From assembly GCF_005146945.1 (NCBI RefSeq), contig NZ_SWMS01000007.1, positions 186,001 to 250,000 on the forward strand: a stretch of DNA of 64,000 nucleotides. Direction: 5' to 3'. Of the stretch, positions 15,877 to 24,224 are shown piece after piece. Below the pieces are notes generated by a model. The model was not told where the DNA came from. It searched no databases and was given only the letters and a program-made list of their open reading frames with translations. The position numbers were made by a program, and so were the translations under genes. Each line of letters starts with the position of its first letter. Position 1 is the first letter of the stretch. Source of the DNA: Prauserella endophytica. Its GTDB lineage: Bacteria > Actinomycetota > Actinomycetes > Mycobacteriales > Pseudonocardiaceae.

Positions 15877-17169
15877 GTGAAGGATTTCGAATCGACCGAC
15901 TTCTTCCGCGACGACGCGGTCGTCACGGACCCTTACCCCTACTACGAGCAGCTGCGCTCACGCTGCCCCGTGCACCGCGAACCGCACCACGACGTGCTGA
16001 TGGTGACCGGCTACGACGAGGCCGTGCAGGTGTTCCACGACGCCGACACGTTCTCCTCCTGCGTGTCGGTGACGGGGCCGTTCCCCGGTTTCCCGGTGCC
16101 CCTTGAGGGCGACGACGTGAGCGAGCTGATCGAGCAGCACCGGGACAAGCTGCCGATGAGCGACCAGCTGCCCACGCTGGACCCGCCCACGCACACCGAC
16201 CACCGGGCCCTGCTGATGCGGCTGATCACCCCGAAGCGCCTCAAGGAGAACGAGGCCGAGATGTGGCAGCTGGCCGACGGGCTGCTGGACGAGTTCCTCG
16301 CCGGTGGCGAGGGCGAGTTCATCAATGGCTTCGCGGGCCCGTTCACGCTGCTCGTGATCGCCGACCTGCTCGGTGTGCCCCCGGAGGACCGCGACGAGTT
16401 CGCCGCCTCGCTGCAGGGTCCGGCACACTCCGGCGGCGGCATCGGGGGCATGGGCAAGAAGGCGCTGGCGCACAACCCGCTTGAGTTCCTGTACTCGACC
16501 TTCACCGCCTACATCGAACAGCGGCGCCACGAGCCCCGGGAGGATGTCCTCACCGGGCTCGCGACGGCGACGTTCCCCGACGGATCGACGCCCGAGGTCA
16601 TCGACGTGGCGCGCGTGGCGGCGAACCTCTTCTCGGCGGGCCAGGAGACCACGGTCCGCCTGCTCGGCTCCGCGCTCAAGGTGCTCGCCGAGCGCAAGGA
16701 CATCCAGGACCTGCTCCGCCGGGAGCGCGACCGCATCCCCAACTTCATCGAGGAGACGCTGCGGATCGAGAGCCCGATCAAGGGCGACTTCCGGCTGTCG
16801 CGGGTGCCCACCACGGTCGGCGGGGTCGACATCCCGGCAGGCAGCACGGTGATGGTGCTGAACGGTGCGGCCAACCGTGATCCGCGCCAGTTCACCGACC
16901 CGGCGACGTTCGACCCGGCGCGCCCGAACGCGCGGCGGCACATCGCGTTCGGCCGGGGCATCCACACGTGTCCCGGCGCGCCGCTGGCCAGGGCGGAGGC
17001 ACGGGTGACGATCGAGCGGCTGCTCGACCGCACCACCGATATCCGGATCTCCGAGCGCGAGCACGGCCCCGAGGATGCCCGGTCCTACCGGTACCTGCCG
17101 ACGTTCATCCTGCGCGGGCTGGCGAAGCTGCACCTGGAGTTCACGCTCGCCGGGGAGGGCTCGCGGTGA
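15877..17169 (+). CDS. Cytochrome P450 monooxygenase
   Basis: 430-aa soluble bacterial P450, GTG start after AAGGGAACGG. Oxygen-activation motif Ala254-Gly-Gln-Glu-Thr-Thr in the I-helix, ExxR motif in EETLRIES, and heme-binding FGRGIHTCPGAPLA with proximal ligand Cys365. The substrate-recognition region has an unusual FPVPLEGDDVSELIEQHR stretch. The following gene is its ferredoxin, overlapping by 4 nt (GTGA), so this is a P450-ferredoxin pair of the class I type. The electron source for the ferredoxin is not obvious in the window. I do not assign a CYP family. Confidence 0.95.
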   Translation: MKDFESTDFFRDDAVVTDPYPYYEQLRSRCPVHREPHHDVLMVTGYDEAVQVFHDADTFSSCVSVTGPFPGFPVPLEGDDVSELIEQHRDKLPMSDQLPTLDPPTHTDHRALLMRLITPKRLKENEAEMWQLADGLLDEFLAGGEGEFINGFAGPFTLLVIADLLGVPPEDRDEFAASLQGPAHSGGGIGGMGKKALAHNPLEFLYSTFTAYIEQRRHEPREDVLTGLATATFPDGSTPEVIDVARVAANLFSAGQETTVRLLGSALKVLAERKDIQDLLRRERDRIPNFIEETLRIESPIKGDFRLSRVPTTVGGVDIPAGSTVMVLNGAANRDPRQFTDPATFDPARPNARRHIAFGRGIHTCPGAPLARAEARVTIERLLDRTTDIRISEREHGPEDARSYRYLPTFILRGLAKLHLEFTLAGEGSR

Positions 17170-17354
17170 GGGTCGCGGTGGACGAGGACCGCTGCCGAGG
17201 GCACGGGGTGTGCTTCGCGATCTGCCCCGACGTGTTCGTGCTGACCGACGACGGCTACGCGGAGGTGCCGGAACCCGAGGTGCCCGCCGCGCTCGAGCAC
17301 TCCGCCCGCGAAGCGGCGGAGAACTGTCCCGAACGCGCGATCACGCTGAGCTGA
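17166..17354 (+). CDS. 3Fe-4S-type ferredoxin partner of the P450
   Basis: 62-aa ferredoxin, GTG start overlapping the P450 stop. The cluster motif is Cys10-x2-His13-x2-Cys16 with a distal Cys-Pro (NCPERA, Cys54). This is the CxxHxxC-CP arrangement of actinobacterial P450 ferredoxins that bind a [3Fe-4S] or His-ligated cluster. An extra cysteine, Cys20, sits in AICPDVF where the family usually has Ala. It delivers electrons to the P450 and is the last gene of the rightward operon, followed by a strong bidirectional terminator. Confidence 0.9.
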   Translation: MRVAVDEDRCRGHGVCFAICPDVFVLTDDGYAEVPEPEVPAALEHSAREAAENCPERAITLS

Positions 17355-17355
17355 C

Positions 17356-17398
17356 AACGGGCCGCGGGGGGGTGTGCCCACACCCGTCGCGGCCCGTT
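17356..17398. terminator. Long GC-rich bidirectional terminator hairpin
   Basis: A perfect 11-bp stem (AACGGGCCGCG at 17356-17366 with CGCGGCCCGTT at 17388-17398) encloses a second 7-bp stem (GGGTGTG/CACACCC with a 2-nt loop). It lies in the 47-bp gap between the rightward ferredoxin gene and the leftward reductase gene, so it can serve both convergent operons. Confidence 0.8.
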
Positions 17399-17401
17399 CG
17401 C

Positions 17402-18451
17402 CTAGAACGACTCGTACTCGACGGTCACGGACCCCGGCCCCTGTGGGAGGGCCTGGCAGGTCAGCACCCAGCCCTCGGCCACCTCCTCCGGCGTCAGCGC
17501 GTTGTTGGCCCGCATGGTCGCCGATCCGTCCCGGAGCACGGCCATGCAGGTGGCACAGTTGCCGGCCTCGCAGGAGAACGGCGGCTGCAGCCCGCCCCGG
17601 CGGGCCGTCTCCAGCACCGTGTCGCCCGCCTTGTAGGCGACGGTGGTCTTCTTGCCGTTGAGGATGAGCGTGACCGCCTCGGGCACCTCGGCCTCGGCGT
17701 CCGTCTGTTCCGGCTCGGCCGGTGCGGCGTCGCCGAACCGCTCGACGAGGATGCGCCCTGGGTCGACCCCACTGTCGCGCAAGGCCGTCTCCACGACGTC
17801 CATGAACGGCGCCGGGCCGCAGATGTAGTAGTCGGCGTCGGCCGACGCTCCCGCGAACTCGGTGACCGCGCCGGCGTCGGGGTAGCCGTCCACGGAGTCG
17901 TGGTGGTGCCGCACCTCCAGCCGGTCCGGGTAGCGCTCACGAAGCCGGTCCAGCTCCCCGGCGAAGATCACCGACTCCGGGTTCCGGTTGGCGTAGAAGA
18001 GGCGCACCGTCCGGTCGGTGGCGGCCAGCACGCTCTTGGCTATCGACAGCACGGGTGTCACGCCGCTTCCACCGCAGAACGCGACCACCGGGTGCCCGCC
18101 TTCGCGTGGGCAGAAGACACCGGCCGGTCTGGTGAGCTCGAGGAGGTCGCCCTCGGCCACGGTGTCGTTGAGCCAGTTGGACACCACGCCGCCGGGGACG
18201 CGCTTGACGGTGACGGTGAGGTCGTCGCCGGTGTCCGGGGCGCTCGACATCGAATAGGACCTCAGCTGCTCGGTACCGTCCACTGTGACCCGGAAGGTGC
18301 AGAACTGTCCCGGCAGGTACCGGAACGTCTCCGCCAGCTCGGCGGGCACCTCCAGGACGAACGAGCGGGTGTCCGGGGTCTCCTGGACGATCCGCGTCAC
18401 GCGCAGGGTGTGGTAGCCGTGCGCCCGCAGTACGTCGTCGCGGTCAACCAT
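17402..18451 (-). CDS. KshB-like ferredoxin reductase (FAD/NAD + plant-type [2Fe-2S])
   Basis: 349-aa three-domain reductase. The N-terminal FAD domain has LPGQFCTFR and the RSYSMSS flavin motif. The NAD(P)H domain has GGSGVTPVLSIAKSVL, YANRNPESVIF and the YYICGPAPFM motif. The C-terminal plant-type ferredoxin domain has CEAGNCATC plus a distal Cys in WVLTCQ. Order and motifs match KshB, the reductase of 3-ketosteroid 9-alpha-hydroxylase, and related phenylacetate-type reductases. It probably feeds the Rieske oxygenase at 12607. Last gene of the seven-gene leftward operon starting at 24078. Confidence 0.92.
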   Translation of the reverse strand: MVDRDDVLRAHGYHTLRVTRIVQETPDTRSFVLEVPAELAETFRYLPGQFCTFRVTVDGTEQLRSYSMSSAPDTGDDLTVTVKRVPGGVVSNWLNDTVAEGDLLELTRPAGVFCPREGGHPVVAFCGGSGVTPVLSIAKSVLAATDRTVRLFYANRNPESVIFAGELDRLRERYPDRLEVRHHHDSVDGYPDAGAVTEFAGASADADYYICGPAPFMDVVETALRDSGVDPGRILVERFGDAAPAEPEQTDAEAEVPEAVTLILNGKKTTVAYKAGDTVLETARRGGLQPPFSCEAGNCATCMAVLRDGSATMRANNALTPEEVAEGWVLTCQALPQGPGSVTVEYESF

Positions 18452-18455
18452 GGCG

Positions 18456-19316
18456 TCAGGAACCTTCCACGAAGGGGTAGATGCGCGTGAAGTCCGCTCC
18501 GGGCTCGGCGTCGGCGAACCGTTCCCACACCCCGGCCGTCACCGCGCCGATCCAGGACGGCCCGCCCTGCTCGCCGACCGCGTTCAGATAGAGCTGGACG
18601 TCCTTGGTCATGAGCGAGTTGCTGAAGCCCGACGCGTAGCGGCCGGTGAGCACATGGTTGGGGAACTTGTCGCTGGTCGCCGTGTTGCGCCCGCTGGCCG
18701 AGTCGAGCACGGTCAGCATGGTCTCCAGGTCGAGCCCGACCGACCGGCCGAACGCGACGGCCTCACTGGTCGCGGCGAGCGCGGTGGCCGAAAGGAAGTT
18801 GTTGGCCAGCTTGAGCGCCTGCGCCATGCCGGGCCGCTCCCCGACCCGGAAGCGCCGGTCGCTCAGCCCCGCGAGCACCGGCTCCACCTCCGCGCACGCG
18901 TCCCGCGATCCGGCATACATGACGGCGAGGGTGCGGGCTCGCGCCCCGGCGGGGCCTCCCGACACCGGCGCGTCGACATAGCCGACCCCACCCTCGCCGA
19001 GCAGCGCGCCGATGGTCCGCGCGGCGGTGACCCCGACCGTCGATGTGTCGACAACGTGCCGGGCGCACCGGCCCTCCGCGGCCAGCAGCTCGCGGGCCAC
19101 CTGCTCGGACGCCTTGCCGTCGGGCAGGCTGAACACCACGACGCCGGCGCGCCGTGCGACCTCGGCCACCGACGCGACGTACGTGCTGCCCTCGGGTGCG
19201 CGCTCCGGCCCCAGCGCGTCGTGGGCGACTACGGCGAGACCCGCGTCCACCAGGTTCGCCGCCAGCGCGCCTCCCATGTTGCCGAGGCCGATGATTCCGA
19301 CGCCGGGCACTGTCAT
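18456..19316 (-). CDS. NAD(P)-dependent oxidoreductase, 3-hydroxyisobutyrate dehydrogenase family
   Basis: 286 aa, full family length. The start at 19316 gives MTVPGVGIIGLGNMGGALA with the Rossmann GLGNMG motif and overlaps the preceding stop by 4 nt. The VDAPVSGGPAGA signature and the MAQALKLANNFLSATAL segment with catalytic Lys are present. It also carries GFSNSLMTKDVQLYLN, typical of this superfamily. It likely oxidises a beta-hydroxy acid or aldehyde intermediate produced by the beta-oxidation genes upstream. It is a distant paralog of the gene at 3334. Confidence 0.9.
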   Translation of the reverse strand: MTVPGVGIIGLGNMGGALAANLVDAGLAVVAHDALGPERAPEGSTYVASVAEVARRAGVVVFSLPDGKASEQVARELLAAEGRCARHVVDTSTVGVTAARTIGALLGEGGVGYVDAPVSGGPAGARARTLAVMYAGSRDACAEVEPVLAGLSDRRFRVGERPGMAQALKLANNFLSATALAATSEAVAFGRSVGLDLETMLTVLDSASGRNTATSDKFPNHVLTGRYASGFSNSLMTKDVQLYLNAVGEQGGPSWIGAVTAGVWERFADAEPGADFTRIYPFVEGS

Positions 19317-19699
19317 GCTCCACTCCCCCGTTCCGCCCGCAAAGCCTTGACCACCCGCCGGGCCGATATTCCCGCCGGAGCGCCGCAGTAGGCCGCGACC
19401 TGGAACAGCAGCTCGTCGATCTCCGCGTCGGTGACCCCGGTCCTCGCGGTGCTGCTCGCGTGCAGGCGGAACTCCTCCATGCGACCGAGCGCCGCGGTCA
19501 TCGCCAGCACGAGCAGGCTCCGGTCGCGCGGGCTCAGCGCGCCGCCTCGGGCCCAGACACCCCACGCCATCGACGTGATGTAGTCCTGGAACTGCGCCGA
19601 GACCGGGTCGGGATCGGCCGTGGCGCGGTCGACGTAGGCGTCACCGAGCATCTCCCTGCGCAGGGCCCGCGCGGCCTCCAGCTGTCCGTTCTCGTCCAT
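19313..19699 (-). CDS. Carboxymuconolactone decarboxylase-like (AhpD-fold) protein
   Basis: 128-aa helical protein of the PcaC family. The core LSPRDRSLLVLAMTAALGRMEEFRLH and the GVTDAEIDELLFQVAAYCGAP segment are diagnostic. The AhpD CxxC redox pair is absent, so a lactone/decarboxylase-type rather than peroxidase role is favoured. It starts 8 nt after the aldehyde dehydrogenase and overlaps the following dehydrogenase by 4 nt. The true substrate is unclear; in this cluster it may process an enol-lactone or keto acid rather than carboxymuconolactone, since no aromatic ring-cleavage genes are present. Confidence 0.87.
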   Translation of the reverse strand: MDENGQLEAARALRREMLGDAYVDRATADPDPVSAQFQDYITSMAWGVWARGGALSPRDRSLLVLAMTAALGRMEEFRLHASSTARTGVTDAEIDELLFQVAAYCGAPAGISARRVVKALRAERGSGA

Positions 19700-19707
19700 G
19701 GTCCTCC

Positions 19708-21126
19708 TCAGCGCAGCGCGAGACTGACGGTCTTGGTCTGGGCGTACTCGTGCAATGCCTCGATACCCTTCTCCCTGCCGTGGCCGCTCTGTTTGAACCC
19801 GCCGAACGGCGTCTCGATGGTGAGCGCGCCGCCGTTGACCGCCACCTGGCCCGCGTCGATCCGTTCGGCAAGCCGCAACCCCCTGGCGACGTCTCCGCTC
19901 CAGACGGCGGCGGCGAGGCCGTAGTCGGTGTCGTTGGCGAGCGCGAGGGCCTGATCCTCGTCGGCGAACGGCATGGTGACCAGCACCGGGCCGAAGACCT
20001 CCTCGCGGGCGAGGCGCGCCCACCGCGGCACTCCCGCGTAGACGGTCGGCCGCACGTAGAAACCCCGCGCCGCGGGGCCGTCTTCGTAGGCCGCTCCCCC
20101 GGTGGCCGGCACGAGGCCCTCCGCGGCCGCGTCGGCGAAGTGCCCGAGGACCTTGCGGTACTGCGCCTCGGTCACCATCGGTCCGAAGTGGACTCCGGGT
20201 TCGAGGCGCGTGACCGACTCGCTCACCCGCTCCACCACCTCGTCGTGCACGGAAGCCTCGACGAGCAGGCGGGTGGTGGCAGAGCACACCTGGCCCGCGT
20301 TCGCGGCCACGGCGCCGGCTGCGGCCGCGACCGCGCGATCCAGCTCGGCGTCGGCGAACACCACCACGGGCGACTTGCCGCCGAGCTCGAGCGTCACCGG
20401 GATCAGGCGGTCCGCCGCGATCGCGGCCAGCTGCCGTCCGGTGGCGACCGACCCGGTGAACGCGATCCGCCGCACCGCGGGGTGGGCCGCCAGTGGCGTG
20501 CCCACGGCGCGACCGGTTCCGGCGACCACGTTGAGCAGTCCGTCGGGCAGCCCGGCCTCGGTGGCGAGGCGAGCGAGCAGGAGCGTGGACGCCGACGTGA
20601 ACTCCGACGGCTTGGCCACCACGGCGTTGCCCACCGCGAGCGCGGGCGCGAGCGCCCGGCACGCCTGGTTCAGCGGGAGGTTCCACGGCGTGATCACCGC
20701 GACCACCCCGTACGGCTCGAGCCGGGTGTAGGTGTGGTTGCCGTCGCCCAAGTCGATCGTCCGGCCCGAATGCGCACGCAGGATCCCAGCGTAGTAGCGG
20801 AAGTAGGCTGCCGAGGATTCGACCTCCATCCGCAGCTGGGCCGGGACCTTGCCGGTGCACTCGCGCTCCAGCTCGGCGAGCTCGTCGGCGTGTGCCTCGA
20901 CGGCGTCGGCGATGCGGTGCAGCACCGCCGAACGCTCGGCCGCCGGAAGGCGGGCCCACCTGGGCTGCGCGGCCGACGCCGCCGCGACGGCGAGGTCCAC
21001 ATCGGACGCCGACCCCGCGGCCACCTCGGCTCCTGGCGCGCGAGTCGCGGGATCGACCGTCGGGAGGTAGGCGCCGCTCGCCGGCCGCACGGTCTTGCCG
21101 CCGATCCAGTGGTCGTGGCGGGTCAC
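19708..21126 (-). CDS. NAD(P)+-dependent aldehyde dehydrogenase
   Basis: 472-aa aldehyde dehydrogenase; the GTG start at 21126 overlaps the hydratase stop (GTGA). Catalytic Cys281 in NAGQVCSATTR and base Glu247 in LELGGKSP are present, with PWNLPLNQACRALAPALAVGN, FTGSVATGRQ and ETPFGGFKQSGHGREKG. It oxidises an aldehyde intermediate to the acid with NAD(P)+. The neighbours (enoyl-CoA hydratase upstream, decarboxylase-like and dehydrogenase genes downstream) suggest retro-aldol or side-chain shortening chemistry releasing an aldehyde, as in steroid and terpenoid routes. That link is inference. Confidence 0.93.
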   Translation of the reverse strand: MTRHDHWIGGKTVRPASGAYLPTVDPATRAPGAEVAAGSASDVDLAVAAASAAQPRWARLPAAERSAVLHRIADAVEAHADELAELERECTGKVPAQLRMEVESSAAYFRYYAGILRAHSGRTIDLGDGNHTYTRLEPYGVVAVITPWNLPLNQACRALAPALAVGNAVVAKPSEFTSASTLLLARLATEAGLPDGLLNVVAGTGRAVGTPLAAHPAVRRIAFTGSVATGRQLAAIAADRLIPVTLELGGKSPVVVFADAELDRAVAAAAGAVAANAGQVCSATTRLLVEASVHDEVVERVSESVTRLEPGVHFGPMVTEAQYRKVLGHFADAAAEGLVPATGGAAYEDGPAARGFYVRPTVYAGVPRWARLAREEVFGPVLVTMPFADEDQALALANDTDYGLAAAVWSGDVARGLRLAERIDAGQVAVNGGALTIETPFGGFKQSGHGREKGIEALHEYAQTKTVSLALR

Positions 21127-21905
21127 TCGATCTTCGCCTTCATCTCGCCGAGCTTGGCCAGGATGGGATAGCCGGTGACACTGAGCGCGTTGCCGTGGCC
21201 CGTCTGGTGGATGTCGAACGCGGACTGGATGGCGGCGTGGAAGCCCTGCACGTCCAGCGTCTGGTTCACCGCGCGCTTGGCCTGGCGCAACCCGAACGGC
21301 GGCATCACGGCGATACGGCTCGCCAGCTCGGCGGTCTCGGCGTCGAGCCGGTCGCGGGGCACCACCCGGTTGACCATCCCGGCCTGCTCGGCCTCGGCCG
21401 CGGTGACGGGACGGCCGGTGAACAGGATCTCCTTGGCCTTGCGTGCTCCGAGCTCCCACGTGTGCCCGTGGTACTCGACGCCGCCGATGCCCATCATGGC
21501 CACCGGGTCGGAGAACAGCGCGTCCTCGGCGGCGACGATCAGGTCGCACGGCCAGCACAACATCAGCCCGCCCGCGATGCATCTGCCCTGCACCGACGCG
21601 ATCGAGGGCTTCGGCACGTTGCGCCAGCGCAGCGTGTACTCCAGGTACCGCCGCGACTCGGCCCCGTAGATCCACTCCAGCGTGATCTCCTCGGGGGACG
21701 GCCAGCGGTCGTTGAGGTCGTGTCCCGCGGAGAAGTGCCTGCCCTCCGCGCGCAGCACGATCACCACCACGCTCTCGTCCTGGGCCGCCTTCGTCCAGGC
21801 GGCGTCGAGCTCGTCGAGCAGGGCCATGTTCTGCGCGTTCGCGGCCTCGGGCCGGTCGAGGGTGATGGTGGCGATCTTGTCCGCCACCTCGTAACCGATG
21901 TACAT
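21123..21905 (-). CDS. Enoyl-CoA hydratase/isomerase family protein
   Basis: 260-aa crotonase. N-terminal ITLDRPEAANAQNMALLDEL, the oxyanion-hole stretch GRHFSAGHDLND, and IAGGLMLCWPCDLIVAAEDALF are present. VAMMGIGGVEYHGHTWELGARKAKEILFTG replaces the canonical second Glu region, so hydratase versus isomerase or retro-Claisen activity is uncertain. It acts on a CoA thioester after the acyl-CoA dehydrogenase pair immediately upstream in the same operon (15-nt gap). Confidence 0.9.
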   Translation of the reverse strand: MYIGYEVADKIATITLDRPEAANAQNMALLDELDAAWTKAAQDESVVVIVLRAEGRHFSAGHDLNDRWPSPEEITLEWIYGAESRRYLEYTLRWRNVPKPSIASVQGRCIAGGLMLCWPCDLIVAAEDALFSDPVAMMGIGGVEYHGHTWELGARKAKEILFTGRPVTAAEAEQAGMVNRVVPRDRLDAETAELASRIAVMPPFGLRQAKRAVNQTLDVQGFHAAIQSAFDIHQTGHGNALSVTGYPILAKLGEMKAKIE

Positions 21906-21920
21906 ACGCGGCTTCCTCTT

Positions 21921-23096
21921 TCAGCGTCGGGGCAGGCCGAGCACCCGCTCGGCGACGATCGTGCGTTGGATCTCGGAGGTGCCGCCGGCGATCGTGCCGG
22001 CGAAGCTGCGCGCGTAGCGCTCGAACCAGCTGCCGAGCATGGTCTCCGACTGCAGATGCGTGTACGGCGCGGTCAGCGCGGGATGCGCGAGCCCGTCGGG
22101 TCCCGCCGAGGACAGCGCGCGCTCCAGCGCCCGTTGCGCCGCCTCCGAGCCGAGCAGCTTCAGCACCGACAGCCCGGCGACGTCCTGCTCACCCCTGGCG
22201 GCCTGCGCCAGCGCCGCGGACCCGAGCAGGCGCAGCGCGTAGGCGTCCAGCACGGCCGTCGCGTAGGCGTCCTCGTCGAGCGGTCCGGCCGGCTCGAAGT
22301 CCCGGATGAACTCGTCGAGCCGCTCGCCGAAGCTCAGCCACAGCAAAGTCCGCTCGTGACCGAGCGAGCCGTTGGCCACGCGCCACCCCTCGTTGAGGGG
22401 GCCGACCAGGTTCGCGGCGGGCACGCGGACGTCCTCGAAGAACACCTCGTTGAAGTCCACGTCGTGTGAGCCGATGATCGAGGCGAACGGCCTGCGCGTC
22501 ACGCCCGGCGTCGCGGTCGGGATCAGCAGCACGCTGATCCCCTTGTGTTTCGGCGCGTCGGGGTCGGTGCGCACGAACGTCAGCAGCACGTCAGCGTCGT
22601 GAGCCCCCGAGGTCCACACCTTCTGGCCGTTCACCACGAAGTGGTCGCCGTCGAGCACCGCCCGGGTGCGCAGGGACGCGAGGTCCGACCCCGCGCCGGG
22701 CTCGCTCATGCCGAGCGAGGCCGTGATCTCGGCCCTCAGGATCGGCACCGCCCACCGCCGTTTCTGTTCCTCGGTGCCGAACGACAGCAGCGACGCCGCG
22801 ACGATGCCCACGCCCTGCGGGTTGAAGCTGTGGTAGATGCGCCTGCGGGACAGCTCCAGCAGGTGCACGTACTGCTGCACGAGCGTGGCGTCGCGCCCGC
22901 CGTACTCGGGTGGGTTGCCGGGTAGCAGCCAGCCGTGGTCGAACTGCAGCCGCTGCCACCGCCTCGCCCACTCGGGTACGTCCGAACTGGACTGGGAGGC
23001 CCGGTCCGCCTCCGCCGCGGGCGGCAGGTGCTCGTCGAGGAACGCCGCGAACTCCGCGCGGAAGTCCTCCACCTCGGCGTCAAAGCTCAACTGCAT
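21921..23096 (-). CDS. Acyl-CoA dehydrogenase, larger subunit of a probable heteromeric pair
   Basis: 391-aa flavoprotein. It shows the N-terminal helical domain, the substrate signature ASLGMSEPGAGSDLASLRT, VNGQKVWTSGAHDAD, and the C-terminal AGGTSEIQRTIVAERVLGLPRR that binds FAD. Its start overlaps the end of the upstream 332-aa acyl-CoA dehydrogenase by 17 nt. Two adjacent genes of about 390 and 330 residues match the heterotetrameric FadE28-FadE29 (ChsE1-ChsE2)-type enzymes known for cholesterol side chains. The sequence therefore suggests dehydrogenation of a bulky branched or cyclic acyl-CoA. Confidence 0.92.
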   Translation of the reverse strand: MQLSFDAEVEDFRAEFAAFLDEHLPPAAEADRASQSSSDVPEWARRWQRLQFDHGWLLPGNPPEYGGRDATLVQQYVHLLELSRRRIYHSFNPQGVGIVAASLLSFGTEEQKRRWAVPILRAEITASLGMSEPGAGSDLASLRTRAVLDGDHFVVNGQKVWTSGAHDADVLLTFVRTDPDAPKHKGISVLLIPTATPGVTRRPFASIIGSHDVDFNEVFFEDVRVPAANLVGPLNEGWRVANGSLGHERTLLWLSFGERLDEFIRDFEPAGPLDEDAYATAVLDAYALRLLGSAALAQAARGEQDVAGLSVLKLLGSEAAQRALERALSSAGPDGLAHPALTAPYTHLQSETMLGSWFERYARSFAGTIAGGTSEIQRTIVAERVLGLPRR

Positions 23097-24078
23097 GGCA
23101 CTCCTTCGCGATCAGTGCCCTGTGCTCGGCGGCGCCGCCGAGCAGCTGCTCTCCCGCCAGCGCGCGTTTCAGGGCGAACTGCAGGTCGTTCTCCCACGTG
23201 AAGCCCATCGCGCCGAAGAGCTGGAGCCCGTGGCGCACCACCAGCGACTGGCACTCCCCCGCCGCGGCCTTGGCCATCGCGGCGGCCACGCGGCGGCGCG
23301 GGTCGTCGGCGGCGATGGTCAGTGCCGCGAAGTAGGCGAGCGCCTTCGCCCGCTCGACGGCCACGTGCATGTCGGCCGCCTTGTGCTGCACGGCCTGGAA
23401 CGAGCCGATGGGCGCGCCGAACTGGTGGCGTGTGCGCACATGCTCCAGCGTGAGGTCGAGAATCCGCCGGCACGCGCCCACCATCGTCATCGCCATTCCG
23501 GCGAGCGCGATGTGGCGCGCCCGCCCGGGATCGGCTCCGGTGCGCTGCTCCTGCCCCACGCGGACTCCGCCGAAGGCGACGTCGGCGACGTGCAGCACCG
23601 GGTCGAACACGGCGGCCCGGGTGGCGGTCACCTCGGCCGCGTCCACCACGAAGACGCCCTCGCCGGTGACCACGGCCAGCCGGTCGGCCCGGTCGCCGTC
23701 CAGCACGTGCCTCGCTGTGCCCTCCAGCACCCAGCCCCGCCCGTCCCTGCGCGCGGTCACGCCGTCGAGCACGGCGGCCCCGGTTCGTTCCGGCTCTCCG
23801 GCGCCCGGCGCCAGCGGGGCGAACTGCGTCATCGTGGCCAGATACGGCGTGGGGTCCGTGGCGCGGCCCAGCTCCTCCAGCACGATCGCCAGCTCGACGG
23901 CCTCGGCCGGATCGGTCAGCTCGGTCCAGCCCAGACCGGCGTACACCTTCCACAGCGCCACGGTGTCCGCGCCGTCGTCGGCGACGGCCCGGACCAGCGC
24001 GGGCGGGCACTCCTTGGCCACGACCTCGCGGACCGAACCCTGCCAGAGCCGCTGGTCCGGGTCGAACTCGAAGAGCAT
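23080..24078 (-). CDS. Acyl-CoA dehydrogenase, smaller subunit of a probable heteromeric pair
   Basis: 332 aa; start at 24078 (MLFEFDPDQRLW) preceded by GGAGG. It is shorter than classical enzymes. It contains VGACRRILDLTLEHVRTRHQFGAPIGSFQAVQHKAADM (acyl-CoA dehydrogenase C-domain) and ends with the GAMGFTWENDLQFALKRA region. This fits the FAD/CoA-binding but often catalytically incomplete partner of heterotetrameric FadE pairs. First gene of the seven-gene leftward operon (two dehydrogenases, hydratase, aldehyde dehydrogenase, decarboxylase-like, hydroxyacid dehydrogenase, KshB-like reductase). A cluster operator copy lies 40 bp upstream. Confidence 0.9.
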   Translation of the reverse strand: MLFEFDPDQRLWQGSVREVVAKECPPALVRAVADDGADTVALWKVYAGLGWTELTDPAEAVELAIVLEELGRATDPTPYLATMTQFAPLAPGAGEPERTGAAVLDGVTARRDGRGWVLEGTARHVLDGDRADRLAVVTGEGVFVVDAAEVTATRAAVFDPVLHVADVAFGGVRVGQEQRTGADPGRARHIALAGMAMTMVGACRRILDLTLEHVRTRHQFGAPIGSFQAVQHKAADMHVAVERAKALAYFAALTIAADDPRRRVAAAMAKAAAGECQSLVVRHGLQLFGAMGFTWENDLQFALKRALAGEQLLGGAAEHRALIAKECHAVEL

Positions 24079-24117
24079 CCCGGGCCTCCTCACTCACCGT
24101 TGCGGAACCACCAATGG

Positions 24118-24132
24118 GAGAATAGCATTCTC
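24118..24132. promoter_or_regulatory. Strong operator copy GAGAATAGCATTCTC at the TetR/acyl-CoA dehydrogenase divergent promoter
   Basis: Palindrome GAGAAT-agc-ATTCTC, 40 bp upstream of the leftward dehydrogenase operon and 93 bp upstream of the TetR gene start. It is placed for autoregulation and control of the catabolic operon. A second, weaker symmetry (GAAAGTAAGAGTTTC) lies about 8 bp to the right. Confidence 0.72.
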
Positions 24133-24224
24133 GCATATGGAAAGTAAGAGTTTCGCCAATGAACCGGTGGGCCGCCGGCTCATGCAGTAATGTCCATTCG
24201 ATGGCGCAGAGGCGGGATCCGCTG

